Assembly (NCBI GenBank): GCA_035578905.1
Contig: JAQJVL010002143.1
Span: 54,468-118,467, forward strand
Length of the DNA stretch: 64,000 nt
Source: Stictocephala bisonia
Taxonomy: Eukaryota > Arthropoda > Insecta > Hemiptera > Membracidae
Reading direction: 5' to 3'
In this document: one piece after another, positions 1-12,069 of the stretch
Position numbering within the stretch: position 1 is the first letter of the stretch
Layout of the letters: each line of letters starts with the position of its first letter
The notes under the pieces: generated by a model
What the model saw: only the letters and a program-made list of their open reading frames with translations
What the model was told of the DNA's origin: nothing
Database searches by the model: none
Translations under genes and position numbers: made by a program

Positions 1-12
1 CTAAATTAATGG

Positions 13-656
13 AGTGGCGGACGCCACGCGCGGCGAAATAGTCAACTATCGCGTGCGCATGCGCTAGGGTCGGGGAGGGGAGTCGTACGCAGGCAGTCAG
101 GGCAGTGAGTGACAGGCACCGCAGGAGGATGCCACCCACGGCCGCTTGTCAGCTAAGTTGTCTTAGTTTAAGAATTAACTCTAAATTAATATATATTATA
201 TATATATCCATTATGTGTCGGTTAGGCTAAATTAACCGTTGGGGGGGGGGGGAGTAGCTCCTTTAGGTAGGAATTAGGCCACCGTCTAAAATGTAGAGTT
301 TCGGTAATTTAGGGCACGAGGGGATCGCAGCCGACCAGCTAATTTTAGTTATGTTTCGCCAGTTAATTATCTTACAACTATATTTACCCTTATGGTACAT
401 TAATTTAGTGCTGATCAAAGCTGGTTGTGATTTGTAGGGAACCGTCAACGAGCACTCACGCGGCCTATATCATCGGACAGCCCGCGCGTTTCTAACGCGG
501 CGGAAACTGCGCAATTTAATCCAAAAGATTTTCCCTCACGGCCTCTGTCAGTTAGAACATTAATTTCCAACTTGAACCAACCTTTCTTAGTCAATCAGTA
601 ATTAGTCATTCCCGCCTTCTTGTTTAGTCTTACCGCGCCCGCATTTTCCCCCGCAA
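13..656 (+). repeat. 5' LTR of Gypsy element A
   Basis: Direct repeat of 5277-5917. It starts at GTGGCGGACGCCACGCG and ends at CCCGCAA just before the primer-binding site. It differs from the right copy by scattered substitutions and small indels, for example in the poly-G run near 240 and in the AT-dinucleotide stretch near 190-210. Confidence 0.85.
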
Positions 657-657
657 T

Positions 658-668
658 TGGTAGCAGAG
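658..668 (+). promoter_or_regulatory. Primer-binding site, initiator-Met tRNA type
   Basis: TGGTAGCAGAG directly follows the left LTR. It is the complement of the 3' end of animal initiator methionine tRNA (CTCTGCTACCA), the primer used for minus-strand DNA synthesis by many Ty3/Gypsy elements. The match covers 11 bases. The tRNA end is from general knowledge, not from this window. Confidence 0.75.
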
Positions 669-2236
669 CGATCGGAGTGATAAAATAAATATTTTTTTTT
701 ATGAGTGAAATGGCAGAGCGATCAGTTTTGGCAATCTAAATACATATGTTTTATTAGTGAAGAGGTCCATTAACTTTCACGACACGGGCATGTCACGAGC
801 ATGTCGTCACGAGCATGTCGGCCGACCGGCAAACATGACTTTCACTCCTGGAATTTAACATTAACGCAATAAATTTGAAAACTACTCGAATTAATTTAGA
901 GCAATATTATTTTCAATAAAGTGATTCAAATTTTCTTTTTAATAAATACTGAGTACAATGACCGTGGGAATCCGGAGGTGCGTATCTGCGGTGTAGACAG
1001 GCCGTTGTCGTGCGTTCTTAAACCTGTCTATGGGCTGCGACCACGTGCATCCGGTGATTTCTGCATTGTCATTTTCAGTACATGTTCCTCATTTTTCAAT
1101 TTGCTAAAGAAATATAAATAATAAATGAACAAAGGAGAAATTAAAAAAAAAAAATTCAATTTTTATATATTTTCTTTTTTTTCACTGACGCGTGAGTGCA
1201 TTTACTAACACACCTTCAAACCTCGTGCCCACATATGTTGAATTTGAGAAATTAAGAATATTCAAATTTATATAAATATTGTCAGATATCCTGATTGTGA
1301 GTCTTGCAAAGTAAATTTCAAATATTTATCAAAGTTTTTAGTGAATTTCAATTTAGCCATTATTAATATACGAAAACGAATAGTCTTCTGGACGGCCTTC
1401 TACATTCAAATTATGTTAAGTAGTTTAGAAATAGTTTAATTTTGTTTTATTAAGTTTGCAGCAATTTATTTTAATTATACCTTGTTAAAACTAATTCTGT
1501 GACAAGTACTCTCAAAACTTGGGTTACATCCAACTATCTAGGAGATTTCACGCCAATTATTTTCCAAGCGAAGTTAATAATAGTGCAGTCCTCTTTTCCA
1601 AAATAAATAGGTAAAAATCTATTAAAAAGGAAAAAATGTAAAAAAATATATATAAAATGTATTTAAAAAAAATGTAAAAACAACTGAAAAAAATGTAAAA
1701 AAAAAAAAAAACGAGTAACTATTAGAGGATGTAATAAGACTGAAAATCAAATTTCGCTTGGGAAATCTCGGAGTAACCTGAGTGGAGAGGCAGTTAACTA
1801 TTGATTATTATTTCTTTACAGCTTATATTAAGTTTAGCATATTTTCTTTTCAGCTAGTATTAAATGTCACCCCAACAAGTTATTAACGGGTCAACGGTAT
1901 TCCAGTTATACTTGAGCACTTATCGATCCACATAGTAGAAACCGGTTTTATCCACTCCAAGACACCCAGCCGTGTCCAACTGAACTTATTAATTGCACAA
2001 ACATACTAACGAAGATGACTCACTAAAAGTGGAACAATTTCTTTTATATAAATATTGTATTAAGGAATCTATAAAAAAAAAAAAATAATTTGCATTTTTT
2101 AATTTTATTTTTAATTAATTAGACACTAAACAATAAATTTAATTTAATTAGTTAATTTAACAATTAATTTTTAATTGTAGAATTTTTAAGATGATTTTGT
2201 AAATAATTTGGATTTTTCTGGCTGACCTACCTTTAG
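669..2236. other. Interior of Gypsy A without recognisable genes
   Basis: AT-rich sequence with several A/T homopolymers and a short tandem repeat of GTCACGAGCATGTC near 790-822. Open stretches are short and show no gag zinc knuckle, protease or RT motif. It probably represents deleted or eroded 5' parts of the element. Confidence 0.5.
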
Positions 2237-2684
2237 TGGTTCAGTCTTCAATTCCGCCCGGCATGACAGCACAGGCGCAACGCCTGCTAGCTTGTTCCTG
2301 GGCAGGGAAATCAAACACCCGCTTCAGTTAGCGTGGAGGCTCGACGAGCTAGTGCCCTCGGCCCCACAGATTTCAACAGAACAGCGCTGGAGGAAAGCGT
2401 TAGACGCCCTACGTCGCGCAAGACAAAAGCGCGAGGCGTATTATAATAGGGATAGGAAACCCCATAACTTCAAACCGCGTGATTGGGTTATGTACAGACT
2501 ACATCCCCAATCCAAAGCGGCCGATAGTGTCAATTACAAACTTATGCCACAATGGTCCAACCAGTGTGTGATAACCCGATTCACCACACCGGTCACCGTG
2601 CAGTTAGTAAAGCCGTCAACGGGGAAGTTTGTTACGTCAGCGCATGTTTCTCAGCTAAAACAGTTTTTTCAGCCCCAGTTTTGA
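2237..2684 (+). pseudogene. Ty3/Gypsy integrase C-terminal fragment
   Basis: An open reading frame of about 149 codons begins after a break and runs to a TGA at 2682-2684. It shows the typical end of a Gypsy integrase: HDSTGATPA followed by LFLGREI (the conserved TPA-x-xFLGRE element after the catalytic core), a basic stretch RARQKREAYYNRDRKPH, and a GPY/F-like module ending HVSQLKQFF. The catalytic DDE core and everything upstream are missing. It encodes the chromatin/DNA-binding tail of integrase and no functional enzyme. Confidence 0.8.
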
Positions 2685-5208
2685 TATGGTCGTGTGAGTG
2701 CTATGCGATGGTCCCTAGCCTAGGTTAGTGTAGTTCTTAAGTTCTATCTTCCTTTCTTATTCTTCATTCTATCTACACGTCTTCCCGCGTTTAAATTATC
2801 TTCCGAGCGACACCTCTAGTTACCACGGGGTCGGGCGTTTGAGTCTAAGGGGTTTCTTTACGAGGACTCCCCTTCAGATTGCCCGACGTCCTGTTGACGT
2901 GAGGCGCCGATACCTTTTTTTTAACCGTCTTCTATATCGTTATTAGGGAGAACGCTGCTAAGCCGCTGTGACCGTGGCAAGCTTTAATTTTTTTTATCAA
3001 TTAGTTTAGAGAAATCATTTAATAAGTTCCTTAATTTCAGTATAAACAAAAGCTGTGAAACCCTTTTTGTGGTCTTTTTTTCTCCGTAATTCACTTTTGT
3101 TTATGCTGCTTGCCCGGCACACAGCTGGCGGTTAAGCCATCGTGAGGTGAGTCGACACGCCTCAGGATAGCCGCAGTGTATCACCCAGACACACACACAC
3201 ACGTCACCCACACAAAATAGCACAACGTTCGTCACCACACTTACACATATCTCTATCCTGTTCTATCTCTTTTCTTATCTATTAGTACTTAGGGATGCCA
3301 ACAATGAGCTAGGGATACGGACAGATTAAATTAAGGAATATAATAGAGTCAAGTAGGAGAAGCGGAATTATTTAAAGCAGTGTATTAGGGACAATGATCA
3401 GGAGCAGAGCAAACATGTCAGAATGGACAATGGAAAAAATTAGTTGTAAGAATTGAATTTTCTAGTATTAAACATTGTATTAAATATATCTATTCAGGGT
3501 GTTGGCATATAGTTTAGTATAGCTGTAAGATTAAATCCTAGTGTAGTATTTGGGAGCGCGGTCAATATAAGAATAGACTGCACCCAGTTCAAACAATTAT
3601 TCTTGGAAGCGATAGAGCGGAAAAGGTCTACGAAGGGACAGGCTTATCGCATTCCATTGTTATATCGGGTCGGCTGCGAGACCGAGGACAACAGACAGAC
3701 GGACGATAAAACAATACACGACAATTGGGAATTGGCTCAAGCCACAATCTATCACCTTACTTCAATTTTTCACGCAACTGAATTAAATGTAATAATTAAC
3801 CTATTATCCTACCTCCACCTCCACTTGTCAACAGCTTAAATAGGGTTCATTATTCAAATCACCTGAGATATTTGTATACATTACCAACCTCGCACACAGA
3901 CTAACGTAATGCTTACCTTTTTTTCACCAACAGTTCTCCCATCGCGTTTACTAACGACCGACGTACGTACAGACTAGGCAGTGTTTCTCTCCAGTATTTA
4001 TTTATCAATATATTTAATAAGCAAAGATTGAAGGGAAGTGTAACGTGTGTCAAACAATAGGACTAGGTTTACTAATTTTAATTATTGTAATTAAGATAAA
4101 GCTTTTTAGATTCAATTTTCTTTTTATATTATTTTTTTTTTTTTATTATTAGTATTTTGCTGTAATTCACCATCCTTAGGCAACCATAATTAATTTAATC
4201 AAGTCAATTCCTTTTCTTTCAAATTAGCGAACAATTAAGATTACCTTACCATTTAAGATAGTCGCGGGGGGGATTTTGCGTCCAATAAGGGCATGTGTCA
4301 GCGACTTGCGAATTAATAACCAAGTGTGAGTCAACTTGTTCAACCAATTCAAGGGAGGCCATTCCAGTCACGCCATCTATAAACAACGACTGCCCGCCTT
4401 CCAGCTATCTTATCGTCCATCGGCTGAGCCCTGGATTGAGGAGGGGCAATAATTCAGCTGTCCGACCACTATTGGTCTATATACCAATCTAATAATGTGA
4501 AGCACATTGTCATCTTCTTGCATTTCGGCATGGATTGCCACATATGACCTCCAACTATGGCGGGTAGTGGCGCATTCAACTTCCTTGAGGCATGGGTTGC
4601 CCCACCAGGAGTAGCTGCATCTATCTTAAGTCACTATTATGTAGTGCACATAGCCACTGTTACGGCTGACCCACTATTATGGCTATTAGCCCTATACAAG
4701 TATCAGCCAACCAAAGAGCGGCGAGGCCACACTGCATTGTTCGGAACCGGTGGAAGATGTGATACCAATCGGATCCATCCTACTATATACACCATTTCGC
4801 TGACACACTCCCGCACCACTGCAGATTTAATTTTAGTTCCATCATAATAGTTAAGATTAATTTTTAGCGTAAGTAGTTAAGTACCCTTTTGGTCAATTTC
4901 TTTGCACATTTTTCCATTATTTAAGTCATAGTAGTTGTTTTGCCGCGCGAGCCGACACACCTTACCTTCTATATAAAAAAAAAAAAAAAAGGAATTTCAA
5001 AACACTGACCGCTGCTTCAACCGACCAACTTTTAGACGACTCACAACATATCCCCGCTGAATTGATTTCGAATTTAGAGCACCACCCTCAGCCTTGGAGG
5101 CAGCGGCCTCCCTGCTCGAGGAGCGGTGAACTCTTCAGTCACCCGTTCGGGCCACCCCAGGATTTGAGCCGCCCAAGCTGAGCCCTACCACCTTCCTCAC
5201 ACCCTACC

Positions 5209-5257
<49 letters not shown>

Positions 5258-5262
5258 ACTTT
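2685..5262. other. 3' interior of Gypsy A, no supported gene
   Basis: About 2.6 kb between the integrase stop and the polypurine tract. Open frames at 3603-3839 and 4557-4847 (78 and 96 codons) have no domain I recognise; an eroded env-like or other third ORF is possible but unsupported. A short CA repeat lies near 3190, and a 45-base poly(A) run at 5211-5255 sits just before the polypurine tract. Confidence 0.45.
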
Positions 5263-5276
5263 AGGGGGGGGGAGAT
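5263..5276 (+). promoter_or_regulatory. Polypurine tract of Gypsy A
   Basis: A G-rich purine run followed by AGAT lies immediately before the right LTR. This is the expected position and composition of the plus-strand primer for LTR elements. Confidence 0.75.
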
Positions 5277-5917
5277 TGTGGCGGACGCCACGCGTGGCGA
5301 AATAGTCAACTTTCGCGTGCGCATGCGCTAGGGTCGGGGAGGGGAGTCGTACGCAGGCAGTCAGGGCAGTGAGTGACAGGCACCGCAGGAGGACGCCGCC
5401 CACAGCCGCTCGTCAGCTAAGTTGTCTTAGTTTAAGAAAATAATATATATTAATTAATATATATATATATCCATTATGATTCGGTTAGGCTAAATTAACC
5501 GTTGGGGGGGGGGGGGTAGCTCCTTTAGGTAGGAATTAGGCCGCCGTCTAAAATGTAGAGTTTCGGTAATTTAGGGCACGAGGGGATCGCAGCCGACCAG
5601 CTAATTTTAGTTATGTTTCGCCAGTTAATTATCTTACAACTATATTTACCCTTATGGTACATTAATTTAGTGCTGATCAAAGCTGGTTGTGATTTGTAGG
5701 GAACCGTCAACGAGCACTCACGCGGCCTATATCATCGGACCAGCCCGCGCGTTTCTAACGCGGCGGAAACTGCGCAATTTAATCCAAAAGATTTTCCCTC
5801 ACGGCCTCTGTCAGTTAGAACATTAATTTCCAACTTGAACCAACCTTTCTTAGTCAATCAGTAATTAGTCATTCCCGCCTTCTTGTTTAGTCTTACCGCG
5901 CCCCTTTTTCCCCGCAA
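5277..5917 (+). repeat. 3' LTR of Gypsy element A
   Basis: Right copy of the repeat at 13-656, beginning TGTGGCGGACGCC after the polypurine tract and ending CCCGCAA. Beyond it the sequence changes to unrelated AT-rich intron. Confidence 0.85.
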
Positions 5918-6286
5918 ATATGTCAATTACTGTGTTAATTATTTACACACATTTCGGAAAATATGTTTGAATATGATACCTTATGTTATTTTTTCAGAAC
6001 CTTTAAATATTTACAGAGTCTTTAGGAACCATATCTGTTATTGCACATTTAATTATCTAAACACATGAACCATTTACTAATTAGTGACGTCTCTTCTCTC
6101 CCTCCCCTCTGGACACATCACTTTAGTTCCATCTTCATCCTAGCTTCAACTCTCCTTGCTACTCAGATGTTGTGTTTTGTAATCAGTATTTACTGATATA
6201 CCACCAGACAAGTAAAAACATGGAAAAGTATTGATTATAAAAAAGCAATCCACATTGCTTATTCAATAATAATTGTCTGTTTTCAG

Positions 6287-6494
6287 ATATGTTTATGGAT
6301 ACAACAAAATTTCTAATTTGTTATTTGATGAAGCAGATGATTTGCTTTATGCAGCAGACAAATACATAATTAAAGATCTAAAAGCTCAACTTGCATCACG
6401 GCTGATAGATTTACTGGATTGCACAAACATTTGCAGGCTACTCAACAACCCAGCCTGCCACACAGTTTTGGAACTAGATGCTAAAATCACAGAG
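6287..6494 (+). CDS. BTB-BACK gene, exon encoding end of BTB domain
   Basis: The exon follows TTTTCAG and is followed by GTATGT. It encodes YVYGYNKISN, then LLYAADKYIIKDLKAQL and NICRLLNN. In BTBD1/2/3/6 proteins the same place reads roughly F-x-RYIY...LYAAKKYIV...CxxFLE: the last helices of BTB and the start of BACK. These proteins are typically substrate adaptors of Cullin-3 ubiquitin ligases. The first base completes a split codon and the exon ends in phase 0, matching the next exon. The N-terminal BTB exon is not in the window. Homology is by eye to the family; the gene is divergent, so I give no symbol. Confidence 0.8.
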
Positions 6495-6993
6495 GTATGT
6501 TTTCAGATTGTTATTTAACTCTTTAATTAACAAGTAGGTTTCCGAATAGAAATCACAATTTACTAGGTATTGACGTTACATTGACGTCCGCCCATCTTGA
6601 GTGCCAATACAGAGAATGTCGTAACATTGACATCATCCAGTTTTACTCTTACCAGTATAGCCGCTAATGTCACGTCTGTATTTTAATTATAGGCGTGTCC
6701 TGCCATCTATGAGGTCCTATGAGAATTATCAATGATGGTTCTTGTGCTGTTTGGATATATATACCAGAAGAGAAGTATGAGTGAGAAAACTAAACTGATT
6801 GGTAGTATCAGCTGCTCCATTGTGCAACCTGTAGTATTCGGATGAGCTATTGGCGGGAAAGTCTAGGGCGGCAGACATTGACCTTGCGCTAGCATATGCT
6901 TTGTTGTTTTATATCTAGTATTTTTATGAGTGAGTATTATTTAGTAACATTATTAATAGAAATCTAAATGATAGTCAAATTAGGGAGTTCGTT
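6495..6993. other. Intron start and 5' flank of piggyBac copy
   Basis: AT-rich sequence after the splice donor. It contains no open frame of note. Part of it (about 6540-6990) is probably the 5' untranslated part of the piggyBac element, but I could not find a clear TTAA-flanked left terminal repeat. Confidence 0.4.
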
Positions 6994-7963
6994 ATGGATT
7001 CTGACAGTTGCGATGATAGTGATAGTGAAAAAGACTTGACTATTGTAATCCCGAAACAGGCTATATTGGTTATAACGCTTTGCTTTTTGATGACATATCA
7101 CGTGAAGTACCTGACAACCAACCTATTGATATGGAAATTAACATTGAATCTGATGAGTTACAAAACAATGAGGAAACACTTGAAAGTGATCAAGGACCGA
7201 TGGCAGTTGAAGATCAACCGAACGGGACTTCCACTTCATATCAATCAGAATGTAGTGACAATGAAGACGTCAATGACATATATTCTCCATTAGGCCCTCG
7301 GAATCTTTTTGAATGGAGGCATTCAAGATGTAGAAACAAGTTTCAACCAACTTTATTTACATGTGATGAAAGTAAGTCTGGAATAAATAATAACTTAGTT
7401 GATTTAGATAATAACTGTAATGAACTAGATGTAGTAAATGAAATTGTCATTGAAACGAAGAGATACAGTCATCAGTGGGCAACTCAAACAACACTAAAAG
7501 ATGCATCTAAGGTCAAAAAATGGTACAACACTACTGTTGATGAAATTTATAAATTTGTTGGAACTGCTTTGCTCGTGTCTCATGTTAAAAAAATACCATT
7601 GAACAGTATTGGAGTACTGATTCCCTGCTTAGTACCCCTATATTTAGTACAGTATTTTCTCAAGATAGATTTAAGAATTTAGTACGAATGATACACTTTT
7701 TCAACAATAACAACCGTACACGAGGTGACAATAAGTGGAGACACGATAGTTATATTAGACAAAATAATAACTATCTACAACTCTGCGTATGAAATTCAGA
7801 CGTGTTCACACCTTACAAAGATTTTTGTATTTACTAAAGTCTAATGAAATGGAAAGGACAGTTATCCTTCAAGCAGTTTGTTCCTAACAAACGTAATTGA
7901 TTTGGTGTTAAACTTTTCATTATTTGCGATTGCAAAACAGGATTTATTTTAGATATGATTGTA

Positions 7964-9309
7964 CAGGGTGGCGCAAAAAGAACGCATGGATTTTAAAAGG
8001 CTATAAGTTGGTTAATTTTAATCACACCAAAATTTTAATTACACCAAAACAATCATCAGACAACCCAATTTGAGAGTTGGGTGTTAATAATTATAAGACA
8101 ATTAACTAATTTTTAAAAATAACATCAGAAAGATGGCGTCCTTCTGCATGAATACATTGCAAGTCTCTCTTCAAAGTTTTCCATAACTTTGTTCAAAGTG
8201 TCCTGTGATACAGCGGCAATTTCTTCACTTATTGCAGCCTTCAATTCTTCGAGTGACCGAGGTTTACGACGATAAACTTTGAATTTCAGGTGTCCCCATA
8301 AAAAGAAGTCGCAAGGAGTCAAATCTGGCGAACGTGCAGGCCAATGGAGATCGCCGAAACATGAAATCACGTGACCAGGAAACATTCCTTGAACGACAGC
8401 CATAGATTGATTACTCGTGTGGGCTGTGGCTCCATCCTGTTGAAACCATGTTTGTTCCATATCGAGCCCCAAAGCTTCAAGATTTGGCTGCAAAAATGTG
8501 CGTAGCATTGTCAACGTATCGTGCAGAATTAACAGTGACTGTTTGGTCACGCTCTTCAAAAAAATAAGGTCCAACGATGCCAATTTTAGAGACCCCACAC
8601 CATACTGTAACTTTAGGACAATGCAGTGGTTTCTGATGCATTTCCTGTGGGTTTTGAGATGCCCAATAGCGGCAATTCTGCTTGTTTACTGAGCCATTCA
8701 AGTGGAAATGAGCTTCATCACTCAGCATTACAACATTATTGTCATTTCCAAGGACATCAAGCATTCTCTCGCAAAAAACTCTTCGTTCGTGAAAATCACG
8801 TTCATGGAGCTTCTGAACAATCTTTATCTTGTAAGGGTGGAATTGTAACTCACATGTCAGGATGGGCTGTAGCGATCGATGTGATATCCCCAAGGTTGGA
8901 GCACGCCGTCTAGTTGAGCGGTGAGGACTTTTAAGAACTGAGGCTCTGACACTTACAACATTTTGCGGAGTTTGCGCCGTACGAGGGCGACCAGTCGATT
9001 TACTCTTCAACACTGATCCTGTTGTACGAAACGAGTTAACCCAACGAAGTATCGAGTTGCGATCAGGTACCGAACCATTACGTGCGACATTAAACTGTAA
9101 ACGAAATTTTCGTTTAACAGTGATGACAGAGTCATTTGATTTGAAATAGTGTTCAACAGCGAACACGCGATGCTGCACGTTCCACTGCTCCATTGCTACT
9201 AAAACTGGAGGCTTTAACCAACAAAATGGCGTCGCTCGGCGGTCATTGACCGCTCCCCTCCACTGGTACTATGTTACTCAAATCCATGCGTTCTTTTTGC
9301 GCCACCCTG
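7964..9309 (-). mobile_element. DD41D Tc1/mariner element, complete with TIRs
   Basis: Perfect terminal inverted repeats of about 29 bp begin CAGGGTGGCGCAAAAAG (7964-7992 and 9281-9309). A TA target duplication lies at 7962-7963 and 9310-9311. The element is 1346 bp, a normal length for the superfamily, and lies inside the piggyBac transposase. The transposase is on the minus strand. Identical TIRs argue for a fairly recent insertion, although the transposase has a frame change. Confidence 0.95.
8125..9193 (-). pseudogene. Tc1/mariner transposase, DD41D type, one frameshift
   Basis: Reading from the minus strand ATG at 9191-9193, the N-terminus has helix-turn-helix regions (MEQWNVQHRVFAVEHYF; NSILRWVNSFRTTGS) and the linker STGRPRTAQTP. 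The catalytic motifs are LSDEAHFHLNG, QQDGATAHT and RSPDLTPCDFFLW; 41 residues separate the second and third aspartates, the spacing described for rosa/visitor-type mariners. The open frame runs 9193-8477 and then continues in another frame, 8598-8125, so a single indel lies near 8510-8520, after YFFEERDQTVTVNS. All three acidic residues are still encoded. It would be inactive as it stands. Confidence 0.9.
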
Positions 9310-9689
9310 TATATACTCGGAAAGAGACCACTATTAATTTAGAGGCAAACTTAGAAATCTCTGGATCTGTAGTTACGACTCTAATGGGAACTTACTTAGG
9401 TCAAGATCACGCTGTAGACGTAGACAACTGGTATATGTCACCTTACTTGGTTCAGTTTTTACACGAAAACAAAACCGGTGCAGTTGAGACAGTAAAATCC
9501 ACAAGAAAAGACTTACCAAATTTCCGAAACTGTGATTATAAAGCCCAGTACTCCCTGACTTTGTTAGGATGGAAATGGATGGATAAGAAAGAGGTTATGA
9601 TGTTGAGTTCAACACATACAAACAAAATAGTTTCTACTGGGAAGGATCTCCTTGGAAAAACCTCCTACTGTGAATTTTAGACAAAACAA

Positions 9690-10221
9690 AAACCTCTGGT
9701 CCATGCTAAGTTACCTGATCCCAACAACCTGACCTATGCTAAAGACCAGCAACCACCCGGTTCTAATCCTTGTAACAAGAAATCTTGCAAAACCTGCCCT
9801 ATTCATCTCCCAGCCACATCTTTTACCAGCTCCATTAACTCCTTAACCTAAAAGATAAGGAACCACTCCTGTGATTCCACCAATTTAATTTATCAACTCC
9901 AGTGCCAGCACTGTCCCGCCAAATATATTGCGGCCTTACCAGTGAAACCCTTCTAAAACGCATGAATGGTCATAGAAATGATAGGCGTCAATATAAACGC
10001 CTATTCTGATAATGAATTTTATATTAATGAATGAACATTTTTGGGATTGGGGTCCCCAAACACGTATGTGCCCCAGGCCCCCTAATCCCTTTATTTTACT
10101 GCTTGAGTATTTGTTTACAATAGATATACTTGAATGTTGTTTTTTTTAAATGGTTATATATAAAATATTGTACTAGTTGCTGGAATGCTGACATCCATTA
10201 AAAAAAAAAAAAAAAAAAAAA
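9690..10221 (+). pseudogene. Penelope-like (GIY-YIG) retroelement 3' fragment with poly(A)
   Basis: The + strand reads NPCNKKSCKTCPIH, then a serine/threonine-rich stretch, NHSCDSTNLIYQLQC, CPAKYI, and in a shifted frame GLTSETLLKRMNGHRND. This is the Cys-rich lead-in and GIY-YIG endonuclease block of Penelope-like elements, which join this nuclease to a reverse transcriptase. One in-frame stop and one frame change are present, and the RT is missing. A tail of about 22 A (10200-10221) ends the segment. It abuts the truncated piggyBac coding region. Confidence 0.7.
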
Positions 10222-10555
10222 TAGGGACTGTGATCGTAGAATTAATTCAACTCAAAATGTTTCTTTCAGGGGAGCTTGTTTTTACCGAAAGTTGTATATT
10301 TTTTTAATGCCATTGATTTCACATCTCGAAAAGAGTTAACTGGAAAATAGTTGTCGGTCAGTAACGAAATTCACGCTCATAGTTGAATTCATAACTGCTG
10401 ACTAACAATTATGGCTTGCTGATATATTTATTAGGACCAACACGATCGTAAATGTGTCTTCTTTTCAGCAAATAACAGCGCAAAAACTATTTCTAACTAA
10501 TATATTTAAACAGTAACTAAGATATTTAAACTAAATGCATTAGAAATGTAAATTT
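10222..10555. other. Intron sequence, nothing recognised
   Basis: AT-rich, no coding, no repeat with a partner in the window that I could find. Confidence 0.4.
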
Positions 10556-11844
10556 TTAACCCTCCGTTTGATGACTATCACATGGTGCGATATATTGGTC
10601 TTGCTGTGCGATACATTTGTTTTTTATGAATACCCTGTGAACAGCGCTAGTGATAATCACGCATTTTATATAATTATGAAAAGGAAATATCAGGGTTTTT
10701 ATGGATATAATTGGATTTCCTGTGTTGACGTTTTTAACCCTTAAAACACCATTTATACAATGCCTATTTTCCATTAAGCGCTAATTTAGTGTTAAAAAAA
10801 TCAAAATTATATTTTTTAGTTGCTCATTTTTTTTATTGTTCTGTACAGGAATATAAAAGATATGATAACATTTTGAAACTTTTATTAGCTTACTTTACCT
10901 TTTTTCTTATATATGAATATGTAAATAAGCAAACTTTACTTGAAAGTAAGCCTCAGGCATAGATTACTTATACAGTATGAATCAATACAAAATATTATAA
11001 CCATTAATAAAATATGTATAATTGAGTACATTTACTGATAAAGACAAGGCCTGCACATAACACATATAATAAAATATAAATAAATACCTATAGCGCTTGA
11101 ATCCTTCCACAAAATCAAAATCGACCGGATTATTCATTTTGACACTTAAAACTAATTAATTACTAACATATATTAAACTAAAGTAATGATAAAACAACTA
11201 AATACACAATTTCAAGAGGTGAGACGGTGGACAATGACAAACGCTCGGGTTGACAGTAGCTGTGCGTATATGCGATTGTGGTGTTGGGCGGAGCAGCGGA
11301 AATGTACACTGCCAGACAAAAACTAGTCTCGTAGTGATTGACAGGCCAACAAAAGGTCACAAGTCGCACAATGTGTCTCTCATGAGTCACCGCCCATAAC
11401 CCAAACGCACTACCGGATCAAATTAGAGCGTTTAGAGCAAAGTCAACATATGCGCTTACGGATTAAGAGTATTTTAGGTACAGTAGAACCTCTTTAATCT
11501 GAACTAATTAAAACTGGGGGGTGTTCGTATTATCAAATCATTCGGATTACAGAACATATTATTGTTATTTTCACATAAAAAGTTAAAATATGGCTAAAAT
11601 AGATCATACTTGAGGTTTAAAGAAAAGAGAGAAATGCTTTACATTGTAAAAGACTGTATTGTTTATTTAACAATGTACGAGGGTCATTTTTAAAGTAAAA
11701 ACCGATTGCGTATCGTGCCCGCACATTAATCACGTGACGTCCATTCAAGGCCAGCTTTTACTGGCCTAGCTCCGTCAACGCCGCCATTACGTTTCACGTC
11801 TCTGCCGATGCTGGTTGTGTGGTTATACTGCTTTGTTTGTCGTA

Positions 11845-12069
11845 ATGTCAATCAATAATTACGCAGACTGTGAAGTACGCTCAGTTATTCGATTTTTAAA
11901 CGCAAAAAATGTTCATCCTGCTGAAATTCACCGACAGCTTCTTGAAGTTTACGGTGAGGCTGTTATGAATGATGGAAATGTGCGAAAATCGTGTAGGCTT
12001 TTTAATGAAGGAAGGACAGGTGTTCATGACGAAGAACAACCTGGACGGCCTACTGTCATCAATGAAGAG
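11845..12069 (+). pseudogene. mariner transposase, N-terminal piece
   Basis: It starts at MSINNYADCEVRSVIRFL, the first helix-turn-helix, and continues with NVHPAEIHRQLLEVYGEA and CRLFNEGRTGVHDEE, ending in the GRPTVINEE linker. An upstream in-frame ATG at 11815 exists, but the conserved start is at 11845. The frame ends where the LTR of Gypsy B begins at 12070. Together with 18955-19690 it forms a split DD34D transposase, which binds the terminal repeats and catalyses cut-and-paste transposition into TA. Confidence 0.85.

Larger units (their letters stand above)
13..5917 (+). mobile_element. Ty3/Gypsy LTR retrotransposon A, internally decayed
   Basis: Two near-identical direct repeats of about 640 bp (13-656 and 5277-5917) flank an interior of about 4.6 kb. 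A primer-binding site follows the left LTR and a polypurine tract precedes the right LTR, both oriented for + strand transcription. The only recognisable coding remnant is the C-terminal end of the integrase (2237-2684). No gag, protease, reverse transcriptase or RNase H could be read, so the copy cannot move on its own, yet the LTRs have diverged little. It lies in the intron upstream of the first visible BTB exon. The 5' flank is only 12 bases, so the target duplication could not be fixed. Ty3/Gypsy assignment rests on the integrase tail. Confidence 0.85.
6994..9670 (+). pseudogene. piggyBac-type transposase, broken, split by mariner
   Basis: piggyBac transposases cut and paste DNA at TTAA sites. 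The + strand shows an acidic N-terminus (MDSDSCDDSDSEKDL), then YSHQWATQTT, YWSTDSLLSTPIFS, GQLSFKQFVPNKRN, ICDCKTGFILDMIV and, after a 1.35-kb insertion, YTRKET, VDNWYMSPYL, FLHENKTGAVETV and LGWKWMDKKEV. These follow the family order. The reading frame is lost near 7070 and 7610, stops occur near 7790 and 7895, and the C-terminus is cut off near 9670, where a Penelope-like fragment begins. The mariner split the codon row exactly at a TA, so the two halves are in register once one TA copy is discounted. The terminal cysteine-rich domain is missing. Confidence 0.85.

Noticed and set aside
263..448. 61-codon minus-strand frame repeated at 5525-5710 as a conserved gene
   Set aside because: It is simply inside the two LTR copies and is conserved because the LTRs are duplicates.
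3603..3839. 78-codon open frame in Gypsy A as a gene
   Set aside because: No domain, no homologue recognised, composition like surrounding DNA.
4557..4847. 96-codon open frame as an env remnant
   Set aside because: Some hydrophobic residues but no signal peptide, cleavage site or fusion motif; cannot be supported.
11178..11390. 70-codon minus-strand frame as a gene
   Set aside because: No motifs; lies in the non-coding part of the outer piggyBac-like element.
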